A DNA stretch of 64,000 nucleotides from the NCBI RefSeq assembly GCF_026212465.1, contig NC_080061.1, positions 18,369,906-18,433,905 on the forward strand, in the 5' to 3' direction. Source of the DNA: Amaranthus tricolor. Taxonomy: Eukaryota; Streptophyta; Magnoliopsida; Caryophyllales; Amaranthaceae. The notes below the pieces were generated by a model. That model was not told the DNA's origin and did no database searches. It saw only the letters and a program-made list of their open reading frames with translations. Position numbers and translations under genes: made by a program. Within the stretch, counting starts at the first letter, position 1. Each line of letters starts with the position of its first letter. Of the stretch, positions 35,798 to 47,223 are shown in pieces.

Positions 35798-38354
35798 ATG
35801 ACAAAAGTTTCTCTTACTCTCATGGATGATATAATTCCACAAGATACCACCAATTCAGCAACTCGTCCACCTGCTACATTTGTTGCTGATCAAAATCTCC
35901 GAGTGGAAGGTCAGTTTACTTTTTTCCTTTCATAAAACCAAAACTCCTACTTTTTTATGGAATTATTTAAATGCTGTTTTGTAACATGTTATCTCGTTTT
36001 AAGCTGAATTTTCTGTGAAAGATGAAGGTGGTGCTGGAAAAAACCTAGTATCGGAAGCAATAAAGTTAGATTTTGAGATGGAGAAAAGAAACATGACACA
36101 AAATATTGTTGCTTCTGAGAGTCTTGAGACTGAACTGAAAATGGAGCTAATGACTGAGAAACAAATAATGGGTATGAGTTTTCACGAGACTTCGTCTATT
36201 GATTGTTGTTTTGTTAATAAATCTTAGGTTTCTGGCTTTTCAAGATGGTTTTTTATTACAGTAAAATTTGCTAATGTAGGAAGCTCAGATGATGATCTTG
36301 GTGAGAAATTGAAAATGATTAGCCACCCTGTTGATCAAGTTGATGATTTAGATCAAATTAATCAAGACCCACAAAAGAATAATATGTTTGAGAAAGTATT
36401 GGGTCAGGTGAGATGATTTTAACCAAAACCTTAATATTGAATATTGATCATGTTGAAGGTTGGCATTGGACAATTGTTAGTGTGAAATGTGAGGCATTGG
36501 ATTTGGAATTATGTTATTGATCAAGTCTTGCTCTTTTGCTTTTCTACATTTATGTTTGTTATTGGATCCCAAGTAAATTGCATGGTACAAAACTGTACAA
36601 GTAGCTGTAACCTGTGAGACATTTATGAATGTAATTTGGATTTTTGTGACTGATATTTGCAAGATAAAAGCTTTGTATTTGTGTGTTAATAGTTTATGCA
36701 TTGAGATATGATCTGATAAACATTCCTAGGGGCTAGAACTTATTTGGTCTCACTTCTTAATTTGAGCCTGAAGAAAGCTAATTGAACTGTTTGTGATCAT
36801 AGTTTTATATGCAAGACAGGTATGTGGTTTCAGAAAATATCAATGTGTTTTTGATTGAGTGATTTTGGAGGTTTCATCATGTTATTAGCTAATGACTTAA
36901 CACGAGTATGCTCCAATGGCATACAGTCAAATAAGATTGTTATTATTCGATATAGATCACTTTGATGGCAATGCTGAAATTGAATCTCAGTTTTTGTGGG
37001 AAAAATTGTTAAATGTATGTTCAATCAATTTGAATCAATATTGTTAGTTGGTTACTTGGTTGGTTTCCTATCATTATAGCTATTTGATTGCAATAGTTCA
37101 TTAGATTTTTGACAATTTTTGGTTCTTACCTTTGCTTTGTAGGGTCTGCCTAGTTCAGGCATCTCTGGCATGAAAAGGAAAGCTGAAACTTCAGCTGAGG
37201 AAGAGAAAGCTTTTGTAAGCAAGGACTCGCAGAATAAGAAATGGCATTGCTCCTTGTGTGAAGTTTCTACTGCATCAGCAGGAGGTTACAATCTTCATAT
37301 CCATGGAAAAAAGCATAGAGCAAAGGAAACAATGTTCAAGTCTAGTGAAACTGTGAACATGATTAGCATAAATAATTACTCCACCAACAAATGCCTGCTT
37401 CCTAGGGAGGAAAAGAAAAGCCAAGTGCTACTTGTGGAAGAAGAGAAAAGCCGAGTGCTACCTGCGGAGGAAGAGAAAGGCCAAGTGCAGCCTACGGAGG
37501 AAGGGAAAAGCCGAGTGCAGCCTGCGGAGGAAGAGAAAAGCCAAGTGCAGCCTGCGAAGGAAGAGAAATGCCAAGTGCAGCCAATAGAGGAAGAGGAAAG
37601 CCGAGTGCAGCCAGTCAAGGAAGAGAAAAGCCGAGTTCAGCCTGTGGAGGATGATAAAACTCTGGAGCGAGAAAAAAGCCCGGTTACTAAGAAATGGGAA
37701 TGCTCTTTATGTCCAGTATCTGTTACTTCAGAGATACTCCTAATAAGTCATCTTCAAGGGAAGAAGCACAAAGCAAAGGCAGCTAAACTTGGAATTGTTC
37801 TTGTCAATAATGAAACTGAGGTAGAGAGCGAGGACACAAAGAAATGGTATTGTTCAGTATGTCAAGTATCAGCTTCATCAGAAAATAATCTGAATGATCA
37901 TCTGCAAGGAAAAAAACACAAGGCTAAGGCGGGGTTGCTTCATCAAGAGGCTGATAATGGGGATTGTAATTCAGGTGAAGACGCAAAGGCTATGGAGGAA
38001 AGGTGCTTGGAAGGAGATGAAGGTTTCAGGAACGAGCAAGAAGTAGTCAACAAGTTGAACATAGCGGAGGCTGGAATCAAGGGGGATATAGCCAATAGCG
38101 AGGAGAATGAGATAGAAACCATCAGTACGGAAAGCATTGAAATTGATAAGTTAGGGAATGGTGGTGAAGAGACGGGAAAGGAACTCGTGAAGTTTTGGCA
38201 CTGCAAGATATGCAATGAAGAAACTTATGATGAAGCTGCAATGGATACGCACCGGAAGAGTAATAAGCACATGGATTTGCTTCGAAAAATCGGTGGAGGT
38301 CTCGTTGTTGTGTCGAACGTTCTGAAGGAAGCAGCTCCCAGGATGCAATATTAG
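35798..38354 (+). CDS. Protein with four U1/JAZ-type C2H2 zinc fingers, 539 aa, four coding exons
   Basis: Exons 35798-35909, 36004-36171, 36280-36407 and 37143-38354 join in frame. Start choice: ATG at 35798 is first; an in-frame ATG at 35822 (context CTCATGGAT) would shorten it by 8 residues. Four Cys-x2-Cys-x12-His-x5-His fingers lie at about residues 170-194, 321-345, 371-395 and 487-511, and the first three are followed by GKKH(R/K)AK. This widely spaced U1/JAZ finger type usually binds double-stranded RNA, so a nuclear or nucleolar RNA-binding role is likely but inferred. Between fingers 1 and 2 is an 8 x 10-residue repeat (unit like KSRVQPAEEE). The N-terminal third is acidic and the finger 3-4 linker is acidic too. 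I do not recognise a named plant gene. Confidence 0.88.
37413..37652 (+). repeat. Coding minisatellite, 8 units of 30 bp
   Basis: Units like GAGGAAGAGAAAAGCCAAGT followed by GCAGCCTGCG encode K(S/G/C)(Q/R)V(Q/L)P.(E/K)E(E/G). All unit lengths are multiples of three, so gain or loss of units keeps the frame. The repeat separates zinc fingers 1 and 2. Confidence 0.9.
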
Positions 38355-38399
38355 ATGAAAATGGATGTTACTAACTAATATTGGATTAGAGGCCAGCTA

Positions 38400-39421
38400 A
38401 TTAGTGAAAAAACTGACTGGTTCAAAACTGAAAAAGTTTCCGATACTTGTACTTTTGTCAATAAGAAGGAAGGATCGGAAACGTATTTCGTTAGAAAATA
38501 ATCATTATCCTAATTAGACTAATATATCTATATTAAGGTGTGCGTACTGATTCAATAATCTGTGATCTTGATTCTTGATATGATATTCAGATCAATAGTG
38601 TGGAACCCGAATCAAAAAATCCAGATAGTAGTGCACCCAAATCACATACAATTATATTTGAGTATTGTATCAGAAACTGAATATCTGAATATGTGGAACT
38701 TCTTTTCCTAGTGTGCACGAAATTATCAGCTACAGGTACAGAATATCAATGAGTTGTTATCAGGTCTGAATTTGGTCTCAATGAAGTATATGATCGATGC
38801 ACAACTACAACAATGGAGTATAGTTTTGTGTATGTTAGAAATTTATTTGATCTAAATATATTATATTTATGGCGTAGTTGACTGGTTTCCTGCGTCATAA
38901 AAGGAAATAAGCAGCCATAAATATGATATTCTCTTACAATATTAGTGTGATCATCAGTAAACTTGCATTTTTGACACCATACTTATGTATTTAACTGTCT
39001 CTAATTTGGTGTTTGACCTTATTTATTCTAAAATATGCATTTTAATTTGCAAAAAAGTTGTCTTTGTGAGTATATATTCATAGAAATGAAGAGTGTGATA
39101 AAGAAGTACCTTTCAAAAATGAAAGGGAATTCGATGATTATTTATTATTCCATTTACTTGTTATGTCCTTTTGATATAGTTAATTGTCACAATATTTTTA
39201 CGTTTTTTCTTTTTCTTTTGCTTTTACTACAATTTATTTTATGAAAACATTCTCATTATTTTCTTTAATATTCATCTACACATGTTTTCTCTAATTTAAG
39301 ATCATCCGCACTATTTAAATGTCTTTAATCTTCATTGTTTCTTAATTTTTGAGTCATGTTAATAATCATTTTTACAATTTAACCGACAGGAAATACTTAT
39401 CACACAAAACTAATAGATAGA
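38400..39421. other. Intergenic sequence downstream of the zinc-finger gene
   Basis: AT-rich; open frames up to 69 codons look random. No repeat with defined ends was recognised. Confidence 0.5.
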
Positions 39422-39426
39422 CAAGT

Positions 39427-40065
39427 TGTTGTAAATGCGACTTTAAATCGGAATATAAATCGGAAATTTGTTCTGAGATTCAAAGAATTACACTAAATTT
39501 CTAGCACAATGAACTTAGAACAACATGAGAAAACTTAATTGGAAAAAGAAACAGAAATTTACAATCGAGGATTGCAAGTTCTCTATGTAAAGTACTAGAG
39601 AACAAAAGAAAATTAAGAAATTGCATGTATATTCCATGTACATCTCATGTAAGAAATAACTTACACATGCCTTCTATATTTATAGAAAAGCATACAACTA
39701 TTCATAAAGTAATATGTCACTTCATGAACTGCAACATCGATTCACGAATCAATGTCGATATTAAATCAATTCATCCCAATTATTCAGTTAATATAACCAT
39801 ATTAACCGTAGGTAGTTATTGCATAACTAAGAAAACCGAATAAAACGAACATTGCAAAAACCAGCGCGAAAGTCGCGGGCCATGCCTGAGCAATTTCCAA
39901 AACAGAAACTTTGTCTTGAAATCTCGCGATCCGCGAGTCTTTTTGCAATCCGCCAAAATACTTTTGCACGAAACAACAGTTCTGCAATATTGGGATATTT
40001 CCAATTAATTATTAATTTAATTAATTTATTTGATTTAATTAATTATAATTTTCGATGATCATACA
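39427..40065 (-). mobile_element. Solo LTR (Copia-like), 639 bp, target duplication CAAGT
   Basis: Plus-strand sequence TGTTGTAAATGCGAC...GATGATCATACA is flanked by CAAGT on both sides (39422-39426, 40066-40070). On the minus strand it reads TGTATGATCATC...TTTACAACA, with a TATA box (TCTATAAATATAG, about 39687-39675) placed as expected for U3/R. There is no internal sequence or second LTR. The GC-rich patch CTCGCGATCCGCGAG near 39925 is palindromic. Confidence 0.87.
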
Positions 40066-40539
40066 CAAGTATCACAAAATATCCTTAATATCCCTAGATC
40101 ACTAAGAATAGATTTCTAAACAAGCTCAACATTGTTCGAAAATCAAAATAAGAGCAAAATATGTGAAGCTTTATATGATATGTTTGGTTGTTGATCGAGA
40201 TTTGAGTTATAGAATTTCTATCGTCCTTTTCACATAACTAAATGAAAAGTTTTATCATGACATTTAAAATATAGTATTGCAAACATAAAAAAGAAGAAAA
40301 TGCGAGGCATGACTTGGGTTCATAAAGTCCATATCCAATAATCTCTTCTTCTATCTCCATTGTTAAAGTAAGAGTCAGTTCCCATGATATTAGTGATGAG
40401 TTTGATCTTCTTATTTTCTATGTTTTAACTTACACATTTGAGAGTGAAGATGTGAGTGGCATAAAATATGGAAAGATATGTTTTGGATCACTTGGTAAAG
40501 TGATCATTGGGGATGGCATGCCATGCTTAGATGAAGGCT

Positions 40540-41090
40540 ATGGAGTGCTAAAGAAAGGTGTTCAGGTGCGCCTTGATTAAGACAAGGCTTGAGGAGAACG
40601 TTGCACGACCAAGGCAACAACTCAACACAAGATCAGAAGCTGTTGACAGCTTCGCTCGACCAGGTCGAGCGGCCTTACTCGACCGAGCGAGTAGCAGCCT
40701 AAAAATTACTATAGTTACTGTTAGTTGCGGGAATTTCTTAGGCTTTAAGGGTTGTGTCCAAGAGTCTTCTAATATGTAGCGGGACCATAAAAGAAGGTCT
40801 TAGAACATCATTAGGGTATTGTGAGAGGCTAATAGACTAGAAGCAATTGGGGTTTATCGCCAAGAGAGTTCTTCCTTATATTAGCGTCTTTTGTAAGAGA
40901 TTGACATCAAAAGTTCAATCTTTACTTTAAGAGAGAGAGTGTTCTCAAATGTTGTGAGGCTTGTCGTTGATGTATTATTGAGTATATTAATGAAAGTAAT
41001 CTTTGTTTGAGGGGGAGGTATCCTTAAATACCTCATAAATCTTGTGTGTCTGTTCTCTATTGTTGTTGCTCTGTTTTTGTGCATTTATTA
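40540..41090 (+). mobile_element. LTR-like remnant sharing the CTCGAC..GTCGAG motif
   Basis: It contains GATCAGAAGCTG followed closely by GCTCGACCAGGTCGAGC (40654-40670), the same pairing as in the LTR at 9764-11509. A downstream stretch (GGTATCCTTAAATACCTC, ATAAATCTTGTGTGTC) is reminiscent of a retroelement R/U5 region. Termini and target duplications were not found, so the limits are approximate. Confidence 0.45.
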
Positions 41091-41182
41091 AGCCATTTTG
41101 TTCTTCACAAACATCCCAAACCCTTGCATCTCATCCATGTATCAAAAAACATTAAAGAAATACTCTTACATTATAACTTATA

Positions 41183-41315
41183 CAGTCTCCTAAGAGACTG
41201 TCTCTCTGAGCAACATCTCTCAGGTCCAATCCATCAAAGCTTAATGCCTACTCTTAGTCTATATTTTCTTTTATGGATCAACCCAATCAGAGACCGTCTC
41301 TCACAAGAATTTGTG
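41183..41315. mobile_element. 133-bp MITE with 9-bp target duplication TAACTTATA
   Basis: TAACTTATA occurs at 41174-41182 and 41316-41324. The ends are imperfect inverted repeats built on AGAGACTGTCTCTCTGAG (left) and CAGAGACCGTCTCTCACAAG (right). A 9-bp duplication with GAGAC/GTCTC termini points to a Mutator-like non-autonomous element. Confidence 0.75.
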
Positions 41316-41359
41316 TAACTTATATAAGAATAGCTCTAACTTGTGATGTTGAGCAAAAA

Positions 41360-44300
41360 TGAAACAGTCGTATTATTAGGAGATTTCATTAGTCGTTTTT
41401 AGCGCCTAATTATTCTTATATATTTGTTCGTTACTAATTATAATTTAATTAGTGATGGTAGTAATTTGAAAAATCTCTACAATGATTAGAAACTTGGTAA
41501 TTCGTAACGTGATTACGAATCGTAACAAGTAACGTAAACTTTGGAGGTAAAACTTAAAGTTGAGCAACTACCCATAACAGTTCGAAATTTTTTTTTATTA
41601 TTACCCAAGCATATTATGTAAACATGATGGGAGTAAATTAAATATTTCACACATATACAAGTGATTTTTAAATATGAAGTACAAGTTACATAACTTGTTA
41701 CATGTACAACAATTTTTACCCAAACCTTAAACTATCTTAGATAAACCTTTCCTACACTATAATAGATCAAATGATGGACAAAAATCACCAAAAAACAACC
41801 CCAACCAGCCATGCTAAAGCTGTCATACTCCCCCTTATAGCCTTTTGTATACTTACATACACAAGCTAAAAACTCTACCCAAGAACCCCTTTTGTTCTAC
41901 CCAAAGCTTGTGCATCATTACAAGCATGCAAGAGGCAAATATTTGAAGCAAAAACACTCTATTTTCTGAATAATTATTCAGCCATAAACCCTAACACATT
42001 GCTCCCAAGTTCATCCATGAACAAACACTAGAATCCTTCAAACTTTCAATAAATAAAACACTTTCTTTTCTCATCAAATCTTCTTCAAAAACCCATCTAA
42101 AACTTCTGAAAATTTATGTATATAAACTCAAATCTTCCATAAAAATAATCTTCATCTTAAGAGCTTTCCATAGACACCAAACTTGAAGAAATCCACCAAG
42201 TATAGAGTAAGTTATGTTCATTTCTTTATTCCACTAGTTTTTGTTAAAACTTGTTCATGTAAAACATATTTTTTTACATGAATCTTTTTATAAACTAAGA
42301 TCATTATAAAATGAGTATTTTATCTTAAAACTAAGAAAATCATCACTTATAAATCTATAAAAATTGGCCATAATAGAAAGTAAGAAGATGTATTTCCACA
42401 AACATATAAATTTTGTTACTTAAAGGATTCAAATAAAATTATGGGACTTAACTAAGTATATTGCTCAACATAATAAGTATACTCCAAATATATTAAAATC
42501 ATCACAAGTATTAGTCTAACAACTCTAACTCGGAAAAGTTAAGTGCATGTTAGAAATCCAAAATTATTATTGATTTTTGGATGAATGCAATATGTTTAGT
42601 TGAAGAGTTGGAGTTGAGGCTTAAAGGGCAAGGAACCGAAGTTAGAACCACTTCTAAGAACGCGTAGGAGCTTACGGAATAATTATATAGGCTTGGAGTC
42701 GAGGTATGTCACACGGGGTGATTTTTAAAGGATTTAAGAACAAGTTGGGAAAGTTTGTGTACCAACTTGTTTTTTTAAAAATAAAAAATAAATTCCCAAA
42801 GTGAAGTTCTTAAATCTTGAAAAATGATGTAAAAATGATAAATTTGAGTATGGAATAATTTATTACATGTATTATTATCGTGGGCATCATGCATGTTGAT
42901 TTTATAAATTATTGTATGTTTAACAGCATGTTTAACACTACTTTGTGAAAGATTGTGATGGAAATGATTATATGAATTTGAAAATATTTGAAATTTATTT
43001 TAAAAGAAATTTTCAGTAGCTATATGTTAAGAAAAATTTCTTGGATACTTTTTATTGAGATTATTCGTTAAATTGATATTTTAATGGATTTTAAGGTGTT
43101 AAATACTCTTATTATAAAACATGGTATTAGATAGGGGTGTTCAAAACCGGATTCCGGGTCGACCCGGTTTTTCGGATAGTTAAAATTCTATTCCGGATCT
43201 GACCCGGTTTAAACTGGGTACCCGGAATCCGGGTACCCGGTTTAAACCGGGTCGAAAACCGGATACCCGGTTTTGTAATTTTTTTTTTCTTATTTCTTTT
43301 AACATTTTTTTTAATATGTAATTCAAATAATATTAAAATACTTAACTTTATAATTATATTTTATAAAATAATTTAATTTTTTTTAAATAATTTTTGGAGA
43401 TTTAATTAGTTCCTCCACATTGCAAGAACCCTTCCGTCACATTGCAAAAACCCACGGCTGCCATCTCCTTCGTTCCTTCCCTCTCCTCTTCTATTCCCTC
43501 ACCTCTCTGTGAGCCGCCACAGCCACCAGGACAGTAGCCGACAGCCCTCACTCCCACCAGCAGTAGCCGACGCACCTTCCTCCTCCCTCCTGGCAGCAGC
43601 AGCTGCTGCGATTTCTCCCCCCTAAACAGCAACTTCTGCTGTTCCGTGCACTCCAACAGCAGCTATGGCTGCCTGCACCGCTACCTACGCCACCGCAGTG
43701 CCTTGGCCCTCCTACCCCACCACCACTCCATTTCTAGTTTCCTTATTGTAAGCTTCTCATCTTTACTCTAAGTAATTTTCTAGTTTCTAATTAGAATTTT
43801 ATTAAGTTTATGAGTATAGTGTTGATTTTTGCCTAATGATTAGTGAATCTTTCAATTTCATTTTTGACATTAAAAAAAAAAAAAAAAAAAAAAAACTCAA
43901 ACCGGATACCGGGTACCCGGTTTTTCAAAATTCGCGATCCGTATCCGACCCGAATACCCGGTTATAAAACCGGGTACCCGACCTGAAATATCCGAATTTG
44001 GAAAACCGGGTAATTTACCCGGTTTAAAAAATCGGAAAGCGGGTTTTTCGGATCGGGTTTTCGAAACCGGATATTTTTGAACACCCCTAGTATTAGATGA
44101 ACTCTTCATGATCAAAAATAATTAATAAAAACATATTATAATGTCTCCAACGAGATTTGGCCAGAATATATTTAGTTTGGAATTTTTTTTATAATTTCTA
44201 AATAATCGTTAAATTGTTTAACGGTAAATTGTAAAATGGTAAAATATAAAATAATTACCAAACAAAGACATATGGACTTGAAATTTTTATCACATACTCA

Positions 44301-46434
44301 TATGGACAGTAGGTAAAACTGGTAAAAGTTTGGGAAGGTTCGTTGACATTTAAGGACCTTAATAATTTTTACTCGGTTATTAATAATCGGTAAGTTTGAA
44401 AACGGTAAAATATAAAATAAATACTAAATGACGTCTTTTGGACATGAAAATTTTATGAGACACTTATATAAGCAGTAGATACATGTTCAAAAATTTATAT
44501 GGATTTTTGTGACCATATATGGACTTAAATAAATTTTATTCGGTTTATCGGTAAAATAATGATATTAATTATTAAAAATACCCCACATGATTTTTAATGG
44601 TTATTTAAAATTTTATACCCCTTAAAATAGCTTCTAGAATATCATATAATTTTTATAATATTTTATTCGGACTCAAATAATTTAAAACCTATTTTATTCT
44701 ATTTATCGATAAAATGTCCATACAAAATAATAAAACATCATACATGAGTTTTATAAGTTCAAATAGCCTAATAAACATGTTATATGACTTTTGGAACTTT
44801 GGTATAATTTTATAAAATAAATTATTAATTATTTACTAATTTATCAAATTAATAGAAAATGTTTATTTATTAAAAAGTGTAATATTGTTAATTAAATTTG
44901 GGTAAAAATAGACCTATATAAAAAAAATCTATAATTATATTAATAACCTACTGCCTCATAGTATAAATTAAGTTTAAATTAGATGGTTTATAAATTTTAC
45001 GGATTTAAGACACCATTTAAATAACGGTAAATACCCAAATTGTCGAAAATAATTGTAAGATCGTTATAAATTTGCATAACCAATTATAATCTGATGGGAC
45101 AACCTTAAATTCATTTTAAATAAGGTATTATAATGACTTGATTAATTTGGGCCTTGTTGGAGAATTAATATGTACTTTGTAAATCAATTATCGATTTTAT
45201 TACCGGCAAAACTATCTTGTATTTAAGAAAATAGTGTTTTATGAAATCTTCTGTGTAATGATTTTATAGACTTATGAATCATATTCTAGTTGTTTTGAAT
45301 GAATTTCAAAACCCTTTTAAGTTATATTTACTTTAAGAAGGATTGAAAGAAAACATTTTAGTGGTTTCCTTAAAAAAATCGTATCGAACTTTAATTACTT
45401 TTTGTTACGATGCATATTCATACATGCTAGTGATGCCCCAATATAATACAAAGGTTATGTTTAATGATATGATTATGCTAAGCATGTTTTACCCATGTGG
45501 GAAATATTATGATTTGATTTTGCTAAGTCGCAAATAAAGTATGTTTTGCTATGTGCAAATAAAAGATGTTTATCATATGGAAAAAGTTAATATTTTTGAC
45601 TTTCAAATGCTATTAGAATTACAAGATATATATTATGTACAAAAAAATGTTTTAGCCTAAATGGCGGGTACATATACAACAACAAATGTTGTGTGCATGA
45701 TTAAACGACTCACCAATGTTGCGCGCGTATTGTTCACAATACCATTGTGTTACACTTGCCGGACATGTCGCGTACGGTAGACCGACTACCAAACGAGTCA
45801 TAGGATGACTCACAAAGTACCCATGTAAACTTATGATATGAGTTTGAAATTGATTTGGATCTATTGAGATCTTATGATTTATGATAAAAAATGAGAATTG
45901 GAAATGACTATAGAGCCATTGAACTGGATTTGAATCATAATATGATTTATCAAATGAAAAAGCATATAATCAAAATGAATTTACGCAAATAAAAAAAAAA
46001 AGATTTTAATAACTTGTTTGACGGACACTAATGTGCTTATACTCAGCCTTTTTGCTGATACTATGCTTTGTATGTTTTTCCAATGGTTTCGTTTTAGAGT
46101 AAACCCCTATGGCACCTCGACGGAGAATGGATATGCGAGCGGAAGTTCAACCCGAGTTGGAGTATGACTCCCCTTTTGTTTAGATCTCTTTATTGTATTT
46201 GAGAGACTATTAGTTTAGATTTAGACTAATTTAAGGATGTAATTTGAACTTTGGACTTATTTCGATTTGGTTGTAATTTTCCTATATTTTGGACAGTTAA
46301 GACTTCCGTTATATTGCTTGGATATTGGTTTGACCTTTAAGTAACCCCTTAATTGTGTTGGCAAAAGTAAGCTTCCGCTTAGTTAATACTAAATTCCAGT
46401 TAGTGTTTTGCGTTCATAATTCGAGGCGGTTACA
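41360..46434 (+). mobile_element. Long solo LTR-like element (about 4.1 kb without its insert), Gypsy-like
   Basis: The right end GGCGGTTACA at 46434 is LTR-like and is followed by AAAAA. The same AAAAA precedes TGAAACAGTCG at 41360, giving a low-complexity candidate target duplication. Internal landmarks (ATGTCACACGGGGTG near 42707, TTAAGACTTCCGTTATATTG near 46299) resemble parts of the solo LTR at 11757-14901 read on its minus strand, suggesting a related Tekay/Del-like family. It contains diverged ~175-bp tandem units near 44200-44560 (TAACGGTAAA..., GGTAAAATATAAAATAA). The right end is more certain than the left. Confidence 0.55.
43132..44089. mobile_element. Non-autonomous hAT element, 958 bp, target duplication GTATTAGA
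   Basis: The ends are TAGGGGTGTTCAAAA and TTTTTGAACACCCCTA, near-perfect inverted repeats. GTATTAGA flanks both sides (43124-43131 and 44090-44097), the 8-bp duplication diagnostic of hAT elements. Both subterminal zones (about 43140-43275 and 43900-44070) are packed with ACCCGG/CCGGGT motifs, including the palindrome CCGGGTACCCGG and the palindromes GGGTCGACCC and GGTTTAAACC. The interior has a GC-rich, CCT/CAG-rich segment (about 43400-43740) unlike its surroundings and a run of about 25 A (near 43872). No transposase is encoded. Confidence 0.93.
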
Positions 46435-46439
46435 AAAAA

Positions 46440-47223
46440 TGTGTAGCATATATGAATGAAATTTGTGGGAACAGAATCCTCCTTCCTTCCTCCTATTTCC
46501 CACCCTTAAAACTTTGCGTATCATTACAGAATTGTTTAGTAGAACAAGAAAATTACCATGATTTTTTACTTTATCCCCTTCAGCATTTACTTAATCACCA
46601 AATTCAATTCAGTTTGATTTGATTCAATTTGAGAGACCAACATCCCCAACAAGCAAAATTCTAAATTACAAATTTCAAATTTTAGCAAATAACATTTCAC
46701 CAATGCTATTAATCTCCTCCTACCTATAACGCTATAAAAGGGTTTGAAGGGGTTGGACGTACGAAACCTAATCCATGTCCTTGATAGCAAACAAGTTTTT
46801 CCGATTGACTCTTGGTAGTAATCCTCATCTTCAACTTCAGAAAGACAAAAAAGTACACATGATTTAATAAGTCATTTATAATCCGAAACTAAAAAATTAT
46901 AAATTTTTTGCTCCATCGAAATATAAGTCAAGATTTCACAAAAAATGAGAAAAAATCTACTGGTATTAGTTTGATAAAATACCATCCTGAACACCATCAA
47001 GCTTTAAACAAGTAAAACTTAAATTGAAAAAATTGCTCTTATTATTTGACAAGAATTCATTGAAAATTTCATATAGAACTCATCCATCACATACCCAACA
47101 GGTTCCAAGGCATTGCTAATAAGACACATATTTAACACTCTTATGTATTCTATAGAAAGAAGCTATTGATAAAAGAAAGAATTACATAGTCAACTCCTGT
47201 TTTCTGCACAAAAGTTTAAATAC
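46440..47223. other. Intergenic sequence 3' of the small coiled-coil gene
   Basis: AT-rich with no recognised gene or bounded repeat. It probably includes the 3' UTR of the minus-strand gene next to 47224. Confidence 0.5.

Noticed and set aside
37376..37618. Minus-strand 80-codon repeat-rich open frame opposite the zinc-finger gene
   Set aside because: Shadow of the coding minisatellite.
43402..43656. 84-codon Gly/Arg-rich open frame in the hAT element
   Set aside because: No similarity that I recognise, and it follows from the GC-rich core; I kept the core as a possible captured piece but not as a gene.
43872..43895. A-run as evidence of a retroposed mRNA inside the hAT element
   Set aside because: No gene structure, target duplication or poly(A) signal upstream of the run; it could be simple homopolymer growth.
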